Assembly: GCA_001898225.1 (NCBI GenBank)
Contig: MKTJ01000038.1
Location: 91,258-155,257 of the forward strand
Reading direction: 5' to 3'
Origin: Chloroflexi bacterium 54-19
GTDB taxonomy: Bacteria; Chloroflexota; Chloroflexia; Chloroheliales; Chloroheliaceae
DNA: 64,000 nucleotides
Shown: positions 8,152 to 16,927 of the stretch, piece by piece
How positions within the stretch are numbered: the first letter of the stretch is position 1
Layout of the letters: each line of letters opens with the position of its first letter
Notes under the pieces: model-generated
What the model was told of the DNA's origin: nothing
The model's database searches: none
Seen by the model: the letters and a program-made list of their open reading frames with translations, nothing else
Position numbers and translations under genes: made by a program

Positions 8152-9012
8152 CTAGAGTGAAATCCAGAGGTTGACCCAGCGGGCCAGCCAGGTATCATTG
8201 GTCGGGCCGGGCTGGACGATTTTGGAAATGCCGCGCCGCCCCAATAACGACAGGATTACGTCACCCGCTTTGCCTTTGAAGGTCAGGTCTACCGCGACAT
8301 CGTCACCGACATTCGGCTCGATGGTGACGGCGTTCTTGGCAAGGACCACGTCCAGGCGGTTCGCTTCCTGGTCGGGGTTGTTGGGTTTCTCGATGATAAA
8401 GCGGAAACGGCCCCGCATGTTGCGCGAACGGTTCAAATTCAGCCGTTTGGGGAACATATTGATAAAACCAACTACCAGCAGCGCGGCCTGGTCGGTCCGG
8501 GGTGTCGGGTGCTGTTCGAGGGCGGTACGGATGTCATAAGGGTGAATAAACCAGTCGACCAGGGCGAACCCGGCGAACTGGATGGCCGGACAAGTTCCCA
8601 GGTAAGGGTGGGGAATCGGGTCGTCCCAGCTTTGGGGGTCGCGTTCTTCCAGCAAGTGCAAAAGCTGGCCGGAAGCTTCCTCGAACTGGCGTTTTAGCTG
8701 GGGCAGCGGGAGCAGGGCCGCCCGGTTAATCGCACTCTCCTGGGTCGCCGCCGCCATTCTGGCCGGTTCGAACACGCCTTCGGTCTGGCCGTTGGCGGCT
8801 TCTTGCAGACCGCGCACCAGCGTTTCGGTCATATCAAGCAGGTGGCCGATCTGGTCGCGTACGCTCCAACCGGGGCACGCGGTAGGCAGGGCTAAATCGG
8901 TGGGCGAAAGGGAAGCTAACAGGTTGACAATATCGGCCTGGCTTTCCCTCAAAACGGGCAGCAACTTGGCGGCTCGCTCCGCGCTGGCCGATAACGGCTG
9001 GGTTTTGCTCAT
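8152..9012 (-). CDS. DinB-fold/maleylpyruvate isomerase N-terminal family protein
   Basis: A 286-aa protein with the metal-binding four-helix domain of mycothiol-dependent maleylpyruvate isomerases (TIGR03083-like). The signature PTACPGWSVRDQIGHLLDM at about residues 43-61 carries the first metal-ligand histidine, and the second helix pair contains FALVDWFIHPYDIRTAL with a further histidine. The C-terminal ~90 residues form a beta-rich SCP2-like tail (RFIIEKPNN, DVVLAKNAVTIEP, GKAGDVILSLLGRRG). The start has AAAGGAAG at correct spacing. Members act as thiol-dependent S-transferases or isomerases; this one's substrate is not evident. Stand-alone gene with its own terminator. Confidence 0.8.
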   Translation of the reverse strand: MSKTQPLSASAERAAKLLPVLRESQADIVNLLASLSPTDLALPTACPGWSVRDQIGHLLDMTETLVRGLQEAANGQTEGVFEPARMAAATQESAINRAALLPLPQLKRQFEEASGQLLHLLEERDPQSWDDPIPHPYLGTCPAIQFAGFALVDWFIHPYDIRTALEQHPTPRTDQAALLVVGFINMFPKRLNLNRSRNMRGRFRFIIEKPNNPDQEANRLDVVLAKNAVTIEPNVGDDVAVDLTFKGKAGDVILSLLGRRGISKIVQPGPTNDTWLARWVNLWISL

Positions 9013-9220
9013 AAAGACTTCCTTTCACCACGATACGCTGCGACTTGATTTAACAGGGTCATTTTATACTACCAGCTTCAAAACTTACAAGCTGAGGTCT
9101 CGGTTTAGCCCTTATTTTACCAGTTAGTCCGCATATTGCAAAGTCTTTACAGGTCCAATAAAGGGGAAATACAGGTGTTTAGTGTTCAGTTTTTGGTGTT
9201 TAGTTTTTTGGACTTAAACA

Positions 9221-9268
9221 TTTTATAGGCGGTTACTGGCTAATCATTCCTATATGCCGCCTATAAAA
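9221..9268. promoter_or_regulatory. 12-bp inverted repeat, possible operator
   Basis: TTTTATAGGCGG (9221-9232) and CCGCCTATAAAA (9257-9268) are perfect reverse complements separated by 24 nt. A TATAAT hexamer follows at about 9275, ahead of the pentapeptide gene. On the plus strand the hairpin is followed by A residues, so it is not a terminator for that strand. Operator function is inference. The rest of 9013-9338 holds only a TTTAGTTTTTGGTG repeat fragment. Confidence 0.45.
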
Positions 9269-9338
9269 AAAGATATATAATGCCGTTAATTAGATAATTA
9301 ACCAGAGGCGTATTATAATTTGACTCAGGAGGCCACCC

Positions 9339-11060
9339 TTGAGCTTCGAGCCGGAAGAAATCTCCCTCAAACTCGATAAGTCCTTGACCAGGGAAGATGT
9401 TGAAAATTTGCTGGAACAGCAGGGCGACTCTAGAAATCTTAACTTGAGCGGTCTGAACCTTTCCGTTGTCAATTTTGCCGAGATGGATTTGAGTGGAGCC
9501 GCTTTCGCCTATGCTCACCTCAACGGGGCCAACCTGCTCAATACCAATCTCGTAAGAACTAATCTCAATTCTGCCCGTCTCAACGGGGTAAAAGGCCACG
9601 GGGTCCGGTTCGATCAGGCCGATTTAGCCAACGCCAGCCTGATTGAGGCCAAACTTGAAGAGGCCAGCTTTGCCGGGGCTTTTCTGAATAAGACCAATTT
9701 TAGCGGGGCCGACCTCCGCAAAGCGACCCTGGCCGGGGCCGACCTCTCGGAGGCTAACCTTTCCGAGACCGACCTTTCGGAGGCCAATCTCTCGGAAGCC
9801 AGCCTATCCCAGGCCAATCTCAGCCGGGCCATTTTGCGCGATACCGACCTGAGCGCTACCGACTTGCGCGGGGCCGTCCTGGGCGGGGCTAAGCTCGACG
9901 GAGCCAGGCTCGATGGGGCTAACCTGAGCCAGGTGCGCCTGCTCCTGGCGAACTTGCACAAGGCCCAACTCAGCCAGGCCATTTTGAACCAGACCGATCT
10001 AAGCTGGTCCGACCTCGGCGAGGCTAACCTGCATGGGGCCGATTTGAACGGCGCGAAACTTATCGAGACCGACCTGACCGGGGCCGATTTGCGGGAGGCT
10101 AACCTGCGGGAAGCCAACCTGAGCGGGGCCAACCTGACCGGTACTTTGCTTATCGGGGCCGACCTCTCGGAAACCAACCTGAGTGGCGCGACCCTGAGCG
10201 GGGCCTACCTGACCGCCGAGCAGAAGGAAATGCTGGCCGCGGCGGGCGATGTTTTGGGCCTGGACGAAACCCTCGGCCCCCAGGAACTGGCCGACCTGGA
10301 AGCTTCCCTCGCGGCGGCCAACGACCCCGAAGATATTTCTTCCTTCCATACCGCCAACGGCCAGGTCCACCCGGAAGAAGACGGCCTGCGGTTGTTTGGT
10401 CAGACCGAGGCCGACCTGGAAGCCAGCGCCAGCCTCCCCTCCCTGGATGAAATCCCGCTGGAGGAAGACAGCAACCCCAGGGATTTTGCTGCCACCGTGA
10501 TTTCGCTGCCCGACCGCGACCTATCAACAGCCCGGCCAACCGCTCACCAATCCGCCCCTCTTTTTGTTCCGTCGCCCCTTTCGACCCTTTCTTTAGTGGT
10601 GAAAGAAGCGCCTTTGTCGGTTGGCCGCCTTTCCCGCCTGTTGACCGACCTTGAGCGGCTGCATACCGCCCTGCGGTTTATCCGGTCGGACAAGTTCGGC
10701 GACCTGGTCGAATTCTACCGCTCCCCGGATACCCTGTTCGGCCCGGTGGTCGCCGGTCTGATGCTAAAAGGGTTTGACACCCGGTCGGGCCAGCTCGATT
10801 TGACCGCTTCCGACCCGGATGCTTTCCCGGCCCTCAACTCGCTCCTGGCCGGAATCACCAACCCGGCGGAGGAAGTTACCGCCTACGAACTGGCCGAGAG
10901 CGTCATGGATAATTTCGCGCCCGGCCTCGACCTCCAGGTAAAGGCCATCGTCGCCCGGCCCCTGGTCGAGTTTATCCAGCAACTGGCCGAAGGGCCGGAA
11001 TTCGCGCTGCCCGTTGACCCCTCCGCCAGGGGCGCGAGTGGCCCGCTCACCACGGGTTAG
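9339..11060 (+). CDS. Pentapeptide-repeat protein with an unrecognised C-terminal domain
   Basis: A 573-aa protein. Start is TTG, with AGGAGG 6 nt upstream. After a short N-terminal helical piece (LTREDVENLLEQQGD), residues about 34-292 are ~51 consecutive pentapeptides of the A(D/N)LXX class (GADLSEANLSETDLSEANLS and so on), expected to fold as a long right-handed quadrilateral beta-helix. An acidic low-complexity linker runs from about 295 to 420. A C-terminal domain of ~150 residues (about 420-565) opens with LSTLSLVVKEAPLSVGRLSR, contains RLLTDLERLHTALRFIRSDKFG and ends with FIQQLAEGPEF. I cannot assign it. Known pentapeptide proteins shield gyrase or act as scaffolds; nothing here proves either. 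Confidence 0.88.
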   Translation: MSFEPEEISLKLDKSLTREDVENLLEQQGDSRNLNLSGLNLSVVNFAEMDLSGAAFAYAHLNGANLLNTNLVRTNLNSARLNGVKGHGVRFDQADLANASLIEAKLEEASFAGAFLNKTNFSGADLRKATLAGADLSEANLSETDLSEANLSEASLSQANLSRAILRDTDLSATDLRGAVLGGAKLDGARLDGANLSQVRLLLANLHKAQLSQAILNQTDLSWSDLGEANLHGADLNGAKLIETDLTGADLREANLREANLSGANLTGTLLIGADLSETNLSGATLSGAYLTAEQKEMLAAAGDVLGLDETLGPQELADLEASLAAANDPEDISSFHTANGQVHPEEDGLRLFGQTEADLEASASLPSLDEIPLEEDSNPRDFAATVISLPDRDLSTARPTAHQSAPLFVPSPLSTLSLVVKEAPLSVGRLSRLLTDLERLHTALRFIRSDKFGDLVEFYRSPDTLFGPVVAGLMLKGFDTRSGQLDLTASDPDAFPALNSLLAGITNPAEEVTAYELAESVMDNFAPGLDLQVKAIVARPLVEFIQQLAEGPEFALPVDPSARGASGPLTTG

Positions 11061-11365
11061 CCAAACCGGGGGAAATGCAAAGTCGTTAATCGTTGAACGT
11101 TCATCCTGGAGGGCGCGTGACTCCAAAATGCGCCCCTGGCGTCAGGTCCAACCTTCCAATTTGTTGTACCTGCGGGTCTGCCTACTATAAACACTGCCCT
11201 CTGTCTACTGCCTACTAAATTTGCGTCCGCCTGAAAAATAGCATACACTAAACCTACTGCTCTAATAAATATATAGTGCTGCCTTTTATTTGATATTAAG
11301 GGTGGGCCCCGTTCAAATTTACCCGTCCGAGGCCGTTCTTCATCCAATCTTTAAGGAGTATCGCC
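11061..11365. other. Spacer, short heptamer relic only
   Basis: Between the pentapeptide gene and the DapA-like gene. A short CTACTGCCTACTA-type heptamer remnant lies at about 11176-11215. The segment 11215-11300 is A+T-rich and probably carries the promoter of the downstream gene. No ORF or RNA gene is supported. Confidence 0.4.
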
Positions 11366-12265
11366 ATGTCCCTCACTGACCGCCTGGCCGGGGTTTTCCC
11401 GCCCGTTCCCACCCCCTTTGACGACCAGGGCGAGATTGCTCCCGACAAGTTAGCCGCCAATCTGCGCCAGCTTGCCGCTACCCCTTTGAGCGGATTTATC
11501 ATCCTGGGCAGCAACGGCGAATACCCCTATCTCGACGAGTCCGAAAAACGCACCCTCTTTGAAGCCGCCCGCGCCGCCATCCCCACCGACCGCCTTTTCG
11601 TGGCCGGGACCGGGGCCGAAGCGACCCGCCAGGCTTTGCGCCTGACCCTCGCCGCCGCCGATGCCGGGGCCGACGCCGCTATCGTGATTACCCCGGCCTA
11701 CTACAAACCGGCCATGGGTCACGACGCCCAGGTCCGCCACTTTACCACCCTGGCCGACGCCTCCCCTATCCCTATTATTTTGTACAACATGCCTTCCTAT
11801 GCCGGGATTGATTTGAGCCTTGAAACTATCCTCAAACTGGCCGAGCATCCCAATATCATCGGGTTGAAAGAGAGCGGCGGCAACATCGTAAAAATCGCGG
11901 AAATAGCCCGCGAGGTGGCCGTCCGTTCGCTCGATTTCGCCGTCCTGGCCGGGTCGGCTTCGTTCCTCCAGGCTTCCCTCGCGGTGGGGGCCAGGGGCGG
12001 AGTTGTCGCGACGGCCAATGTCGCGCCCGAACAATGCATCGAGGTCTACCGCCTCATGGCCGCCTCGGAACTCGCCGCCGCCCGTGAATTGCAGCACCGG
12101 ATTTTACCCTTAAATGCCGCCGTTACCACCCGGTTTGGTGTTGCCGGACTGAAATATGCTATGGAAAAAGTAAAGCTTTATGGTGGGGCAGTACGGCCTC
12201 CCCTCTTACCCTTAACCGCTTCGGCGCGGGCCGAAATTGAGCGCATTCTCTCGGAACTGGAGTAG
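11366..12265 (+). CDS. DapA/N-acetylneuraminate lyase-superfamily aldolase
   Basis: Class I, Schiff-base-forming lyase of 299 aa in the dihydrodipicolinate synthase family. Visible catalytic features: GSNGEY at 48-53 in place of the GTTGE loop, Y140 in ILYNMPSYAG, and Schiff-base K168 in IGLKESGG. The start follows AAGGAG. The GSNGEYPYL variant is commoner in 4-hydroxy-2-oxoglutarate aldolase-like and other catabolic members than in true DapA, and no lysine-pathway gene is nearby, so I would not assign lysine biosynthesis. Monocistronic between two spacers. Confidence 0.88.
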   Translation: MSLTDRLAGVFPPVPTPFDDQGEIAPDKLAANLRQLAATPLSGFIILGSNGEYPYLDESEKRTLFEAARAAIPTDRLFVAGTGAEATRQALRLTLAAADAGADAAIVITPAYYKPAMGHDAQVRHFTTLADASPIPIILYNMPSYAGIDLSLETILKLAEHPNIIGLKESGGNIVKIAEIAREVAVRSLDFAVLAGSASFLQASLAVGARGGVVATANVAPEQCIEVYRLMAASELAAARELQHRILPLNAAVTTRFGVAGLKYAMEKVKLYGGAVRPPLLPLTASARAEIERILSELE

Positions 12266-12560
12266 TTCACCCAACCTTTTCTATATTTCAGGGCTTTCGC
12301 TCCCCCTGTCACACCCGAAGGGCGCGACCGTAGTGGAGGCATCTCGTAGCCTTATCCGGCCAGATTCCCGGTTTTTCCGGGACCAAAGCGAAGCCGTATA
12401 TTTATTTATCGGAAAAGCCGGGCTTTTGACGCAAAAAGCCCGGTATCACTTCTAAAACATTGGTTTAATCTTTGTTTTAATCTACAACGCTTTTCTATTC
12501 ACATTCAGCCCCGGCTTCGTTATACTATGACGAAAGGTTGTCATGTTTTGAGGTAATACC
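12266..12560. other. Spacer with dispersed-repeat fragment and a stem-loop (12418-12443)
   Basis: CTGTCACACCCGAAGGGCG at about 12306 belongs to the dispersed family. CCGGGCTTTT (12418-12427) and AAAAGCCCGG (12434-12443) form a perfect 10-bp stem with a 6-nt loop. It is not followed by a T run, so terminator activity is uncertain. Confidence 0.5.
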
Positions 12561-15218
12561 ATGCAATACTCTCCCTCCCCCTCGCTCCGGGGTCGCTGGT
12601 TCAAATCTCCCCGGTGGTCCGCCTATTTTATTTTTGGGCTGCTTCTAAGTATCGGTATTTTCGCCGGAACCCCTTCTCCCGCCCGCTCCGGCCCGCTCGA
12701 TGTCAATCCCAATGTAAAAATGTCCGCCCAATCGCTCTTTCAGGGCAACTTCAAGTTTGGCGATTGGCTGCCGGTAGAAGTTTTATTGGAGAATTACGGC
12801 GAAGCGGTCGACGTCCAGATTCAGGCGACCGTCCAGACCAGGGTCAATGCCGCGACCTACAACACCACCTTTGAACGCGATGTAAACCTGGGGGAGCGGG
12901 CCAACAAACGCCTCATCCTCTATATCATCCCTTTTGTCGAAACCTTTAATGCCTCCGGGCAGGTCTCCTACGATACGCCAATTGTCCTTAAATCCGGCAA
13001 CCTGAAACTGGCCGAAAGCCGGGTCAAAATCCAGCCGCACAGCCCTACCGATTACCTGGTCGGCGTCCTGACCCCTGACCCCAACTCCCTCAGCTATATC
13101 AACAACCTGAAAGTGGGCGGCGGGCAGCGCACCCGTGTCTCCACCATCAACCTGGGCCTGGGCGATATTCCCGACCAGGGGAGCGGACTGCGCTCCTTTA
13201 ACTCGCTGGTCATCAGCGAACAAAACACCGATACCCTTTCGACCGAACAGCGCAGCGCCTTGCGCGAATATGTCGAGACCGGCGGGCAACTTATCCTCGA
13301 AGGCGGCAACGGCTGGAACAAAGTCCAGGCTGGCTTCGACCCCTCCTTTTTGCCGCTCAACGTCACCGGCTATACCAATATTGCTAGCCTGGATACCCTG
13401 GTGCCGCCCAATGGCGAGCCGATAAATATTCCCGGCCCGCTCAGCCGCCCGGCGGTGATTGCCCAGAGCCAGGTCATGAAAGATGCCCGCCTGCTCAGCC
13501 AGGTTACTACTGGCAGTACACTGCTCCCGGTCGCCGCCGAACGCGACGTCGGCGAGGGCCGGGTCGTGGCGATGAGTCTCGACCTGGCGGTGCCGCCTTT
13601 GCAGGATTGGAGCGGAGCCAGCCAGGTCTGGATCGAGCTTTTCGGCTTTAACATTACTCCCCAACATTCGCTCTATTCCGAGGCCAACCCGCAGATCAAA
13701 AACAATGCCGATTACCTGGCGCTGGTCACTAACGTGCCGGAGCTAAAACTTCCCGATATATTCACCTTCTTTTTAATCGTGGCCGCCTACCTGGTGCTGC
13801 TTGGTCCGGTGAACTATATCATTCTCAAGAAACTCCGCCGCCTGACCCTCTCCTGGGTGACGCTGCCCGCCCTGACATTGGTCTTTACCCTGGTGGTTAT
13901 CAATTACACCAACTCGCAGTCACCCGGCCAGGTGCTTATCAACCAGTTAAGCGTGGTCCAGGTCGGCACCGACCAGGATTTAGCCCAGGTCCGCTCCTAT
14001 TCCGCCGTGTTCTCGCCGGAAGACTCCAACTACGATATTTACCCTACCCTGGCCGGTAGCGATATTGACAGCCACATCCTGGTATCGCCGCTAAACCGCT
14101 CCACCGGGGGCCTGAACGATACCGACGCCACCCGGAACATGGTCCAGGGCGACCATCCCTACCTGGAAGGTTTCCAGATAGGCCAGTGGAACGCCCAGGG
14201 TTTTGCCGTGGAAACCAGTGTCCCCTCCGAGCCTTACCAGGTTACGGCGGACCTTCATTACGAGGATGGCCGGATAGTCGGGACCATCCACAACAACACC
14301 GCTTTTAACCTGTCTAATACCGTCCTGAGCCTGGGGGATGCCCCGGTCAAATTCAAAGATGTCATCGAGGCCGGGACGGTGGCCCAGGTGGACTATCCCC
14401 TCCCCGGCCCTACCACGGCTTCCCAGGCTTTTTGCACGACCAGTTTTAGCAGCAGCACCTCGTTTAACAGTTCGAACCCTTCCGAGAGGATTGCCAACCT
14501 GCTTACCGGGGACCGCAAGGACGACAAGGTAACGCTCAGCCGGGCCAACTTCCTGCGAAAAGTTTATGACAGTGGCCGCTATAGTCCCATCAACAACCAG
14601 CGCGGCCTCGACCTGATTGCCTGGATGGACCAGAACCCGGTGCCGGTTACGATCAACGGCGCGACGGCCCAGTCCAAGACCAACCAGGTCTTGATTGCCC
14701 GTCTACCTGTCAACTTCGAAACCAGCGAAGGCGATGGCCGGCTATTACTGCCTTCGATGGCCTTCTTCCCCGATTCCGTTACCTCCAGCAACGGCCAGGT
14801 CGCCCTGACCAGCCGTCCCGATATGACCGACCAGTTCTGCGTGAGCCGCAACAGCGTGACGGCCCAGTATCGCCTGCCGGTGGAGAACGGACCTTTCAAG
14901 GTAAAAAGCCTGACTCTCTATATAAACGCCTTTGGGGCGGGGTCCAGCCAGCGCAACCCGGCTTCGCTCGACTCGTATGAGATGTACGATTACCAGGCCA
15001 ACAGTTGGGTCGAACTCCCCAACATTATCAACAGCGCCCAACCCGTTTCGCAGGGGAGCGGTTTCACCAGCCCGCCGCCGCCCCAGAAGAATGTCATTGA
15101 TAACCCGGCCCGTTTTGCGGACCCCGTTACCGGGCGGATTCTCTTGCGGGTAAGTTCGAGTTCGTCCTCGCCGGTCTTCGTCCAGGCCGGTCTACAGGTC
15201 GAGGGAAGCCGTAATTAA
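12561..15218 (+). CDS. Large membrane protein with GATase-like extracytoplasmic domain
   Basis: An 885-aa protein with an N-terminal signal/anchor (about residues 21-37, ending GTPSPARSGP). A beta-rich domain follows (about 45-155), then a segment resembling a class I glutamine amidotransferase-like flavodoxin fold (about 160-370, with SLVISEQNTDTLSTEQR then LREYVETGGQLILEGG) in which no catalytic cysteine triad is apparent. Two membrane helices at about 397-420 and 430-450 enclose a basic loop (KKLRRL). A long extracytoplasmic C-terminal region (about 455-885) is beta-sandwich-like with Ser/Thr/Asn-rich stretches. The ATG is preceded by GAGGTAA. Similar architectures occur in Gram-positive and Chloroflexota surface proteins of unknown role. 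It converges on the carboxylase gene across a shared terminator. Confidence 0.75.
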   Translation: MQYSPSPSLRGRWFKSPRWSAYFIFGLLLSIGIFAGTPSPARSGPLDVNPNVKMSAQSLFQGNFKFGDWLPVEVLLENYGEAVDVQIQATVQTRVNAATYNTTFERDVNLGERANKRLILYIIPFVETFNASGQVSYDTPIVLKSGNLKLAESRVKIQPHSPTDYLVGVLTPDPNSLSYINNLKVGGGQRTRVSTINLGLGDIPDQGSGLRSFNSLVISEQNTDTLSTEQRSALREYVETGGQLILEGGNGWNKVQAGFDPSFLPLNVTGYTNIASLDTLVPPNGEPINIPGPLSRPAVIAQSQVMKDARLLSQVTTGSTLLPVAAERDVGEGRVVAMSLDLAVPPLQDWSGASQVWIELFGFNITPQHSLYSEANPQIKNNADYLALVTNVPELKLPDIFTFFLIVAAYLVLLGPVNYIILKKLRRLTLSWVTLPALTLVFTLVVINYTNSQSPGQVLINQLSVVQVGTDQDLAQVRSYSAVFSPEDSNYDIYPTLAGSDIDSHILVSPLNRSTGGLNDTDATRNMVQGDHPYLEGFQIGQWNAQGFAVETSVPSEPYQVTADLHYEDGRIVGTIHNNTAFNLSNTVLSLGDAPVKFKDVIEAGTVAQVDYPLPGPTTASQAFCTTSFSSSTSFNSSNPSERIANLLTGDRKDDKVTLSRANFLRKVYDSGRYSPINNQRGLDLIAWMDQNPVPVTINGATAQSKTNQVLIARLPVNFETSEGDGRLLLPSMAFFPDSVTSSNGQVALTSRPDMTDQFCVSRNSVTAQYRLPVENGPFKVKSLTLYINAFGAGSSQRNPASLDSYEMYDYQANSWVELPNIINSAQPVSQGSGFTSPPPPQKNVIDNPARFADPVTGRILLRVSSSSSSPVFVQAGLQVEGSRN

Positions 15219-15233
15219 ATGCATAAATAAAAG

Positions 15234-15256
15234 AACCCGGCCCAGCCGGGTTTTTA
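15234..15256. terminator. Rho-independent terminator
   Basis: AACCCGGC (15234-15241), loop CCA, GCCGGGTT (15245-15252), then TTTAT. It lies 16 bp after the membrane-protein stop and 25 bp before the end of the convergent carboxylase gene. The upstream A-rich run (AATAAAAGAA) lets it act in both directions. Confidence 0.85.
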
Positions 15257-15280
15257 TGTATAGCATCGAGTCGGGAAAAA

Positions 15281-16849
15281 CTAAAACTTCTTGGGCCAGT
15301 TGCGCAGGTAATGTTTACCGATGCCGCCCGTCCGGCTATTAAAGGCAATTTCGAGACAGTTTACCAGGTAGCTCCTGGTCTCCGCCGGGGCGATTATATC
15401 GTGCACCAGGTAGTTCCCGGCCACATTATAGGGACTGTTGCCCCGCTGCATAAGCGCTTCCAGCCTTACGCGTTCGGCCTCCGGGTCTTCCGCCGCCTTT
15501 AGCTGCGGCCCGTAGACCACGTTCACCCCCACCTTATCCGCCACGAAACCGATTTCGGCGGTCGGCCAGGCCGCGATAAAGTCCGAGCCGGTGCCCGTCC
15601 CGCCCATGTTGTAAAAAGCCATGCCGTAGCTCTTGCGAATAATCATGGCGATTTTCGGGACCGTAACCTGGCCCAGGGCTTCCAGGAAAGTCATGATTTT
15701 TGCGGCGGCCCGTTTGCGCTCCGGCTCCAACCCGACCAGAAACCCCGGCATATCGTGGAAAAAGACCAGCGGAATATTAAAGGAGTCGCACAGGCAGAGG
15801 AAGCTGACCGCCTTATCAATCGCGTCGGTATCGAGGGCTCCGCCCAGGTGGCGCGGCTGGTTGGCGATAATCCCGACCGACTCGCCGTTAAGCCGGGCCA
15901 GGGCCGTTACCAGACTCTTTCCAAAACGGGGCTTTATCTCGAAAAGGCTGCCCGTGTCCACCACTCGTTCCAGTAAAGGGATAATGTTGTAGGCTTTGGA
16001 TATTCTGGCCGGGAGGTCATCGAGGATGTTGGGCATCGTTACCCCGGAATTGGGCGGGACACTCTGGCGGGGCGCTCTTTCGTTTGAGTTCGAGGGGAGA
16101 TAGCTCAAAAACCGTTTGATTATGTCAAGTGCTTCCGCGTCATTCTCGGCTACCGCGTCCACCATCCCGGTCACGCCCGAATGGACTTTCCAGCCGCCCA
16201 GTTCTTCCGGGTCGAGCTTTTCGCCGGTCGCCACTTCCAAGACGCGCGGCCCCGAAACGGCCATGCAGGAGCCTTTGGTCATAACCACGAAGTCGGCCAG
16301 GCAAGCATGCCAGGTCGGTTCGCCAAAAGCGTCCCCCAGGATAGCCACCACCATCGGGTTATCCCGGTAGCGGGTCAGGGCCCGCACGAAGGTATCATCG
16401 TCGGCGGTAGTGCCGCCAAAAGTCGCCAGGCCGACCGACCCCATGATGTCGGGCATCCTGGCCCCGCCGCCCTCGCCCAGGTAGACGTAGGGGTAGCCGT
16501 TCCGGCTGCAAAGCTGGGCGATGGAATGCTCCTTGCGGGCGGCGACCCGGCTGGAAGTCCCGGCTTTAACCGTGAAATCGGAGGCTACCACCCCTATCCT
16601 GCGCCCGGCCAGTTTGCCGAACCCGGCCACTTTGCTATCGGCGGGGGTATCGGCGGCGTCACCGGGCATATCGGAGTGGGCCAGTAACCCGATTTCCGAA
16701 AAGCTGCCGGGGTCGAGCAGTAAATCAATTCTCTCGCGGGCGTTTAACTTGCCCCCGGCCTTAACCCGGGCCATTTTAGCGGCCCCGCCTCCGGCCCTGG
16801 CCCTGGTGCGGCGATGTTCGAGGTCGGCCAGTGTTTCGTCATATTCCAT
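15281..16849 (-). CDS. Acyl-CoA carboxylase carboxyltransferase (beta) subunit
   Basis: 522-aa carboxyltransferase subunit of the propionyl-/methylcrotonyl-/acetyl-CoA carboxylase family, which moves the carboxyl group from carboxybiotin to acyl-CoA. The N-terminal crotonase-like half has KLNARERIDLLLDPGSFSEIG and oxyanion-loop glycines (YLGEGGGARMPDIMGS). The C-terminal half has FFHDMPGFLVG, the GAALDTDAIDKA-type region (GGALDTDAIDKAVSFL) and YGMAFYNMGGTGTGSDFI. Length is normal for PccB/AccD5. GGAG precedes the ATG. The biotin carboxylase/BCCP subunit is not in the window. It lies 78 bp downstream of a response regulator on the same strand and may be cotranscribed with it. Confidence 0.92.
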   Translation of the reverse strand: MEYDETLADLEHRRTRARAGGGAAKMARVKAGGKLNARERIDLLLDPGSFSEIGLLAHSDMPGDAADTPADSKVAGFGKLAGRRIGVVASDFTVKAGTSSRVAARKEHSIAQLCSRNGYPYVYLGEGGGARMPDIMGSVGLATFGGTTADDDTFVRALTRYRDNPMVVAILGDAFGEPTWHACLADFVVMTKGSCMAVSGPRVLEVATGEKLDPEELGGWKVHSGVTGMVDAVAENDAEALDIIKRFLSYLPSNSNERAPRQSVPPNSGVTMPNILDDLPARISKAYNIIPLLERVVDTGSLFEIKPRFGKSLVTALARLNGESVGIIANQPRHLGGALDTDAIDKAVSFLCLCDSFNIPLVFFHDMPGFLVGLEPERKRAAAKIMTFLEALGQVTVPKIAMIIRKSYGMAFYNMGGTGTGSDFIAAWPTAEIGFVADKVGVNVVYGPQLKAAEDPEAERVRLEALMQRGNSPYNVAGNYLVHDIIAPAETRSYLVNCLEIAFNSRTGGIGKHYLRNWPKKF

Positions 16850-16927
16850 TTGTGCTCCATTGGCGGCACTACCGGTGGGTCCATTCGTGGTTCCACAGGT
16901 AGCCCCACTGGTGGCCCCACCGTTGGG

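Noticed and set aside
11366..12265. Assignment as DapA of lysine biosynthesis
   Set aside because: GSNGEY loop variant and absence of lysine genes nearby; family-level call only.
12418..12443. Rho-independent terminator of the DapA-like gene
   Set aside because: Perfect stem but no T run after it on the plus strand; reported only as a stem-loop.
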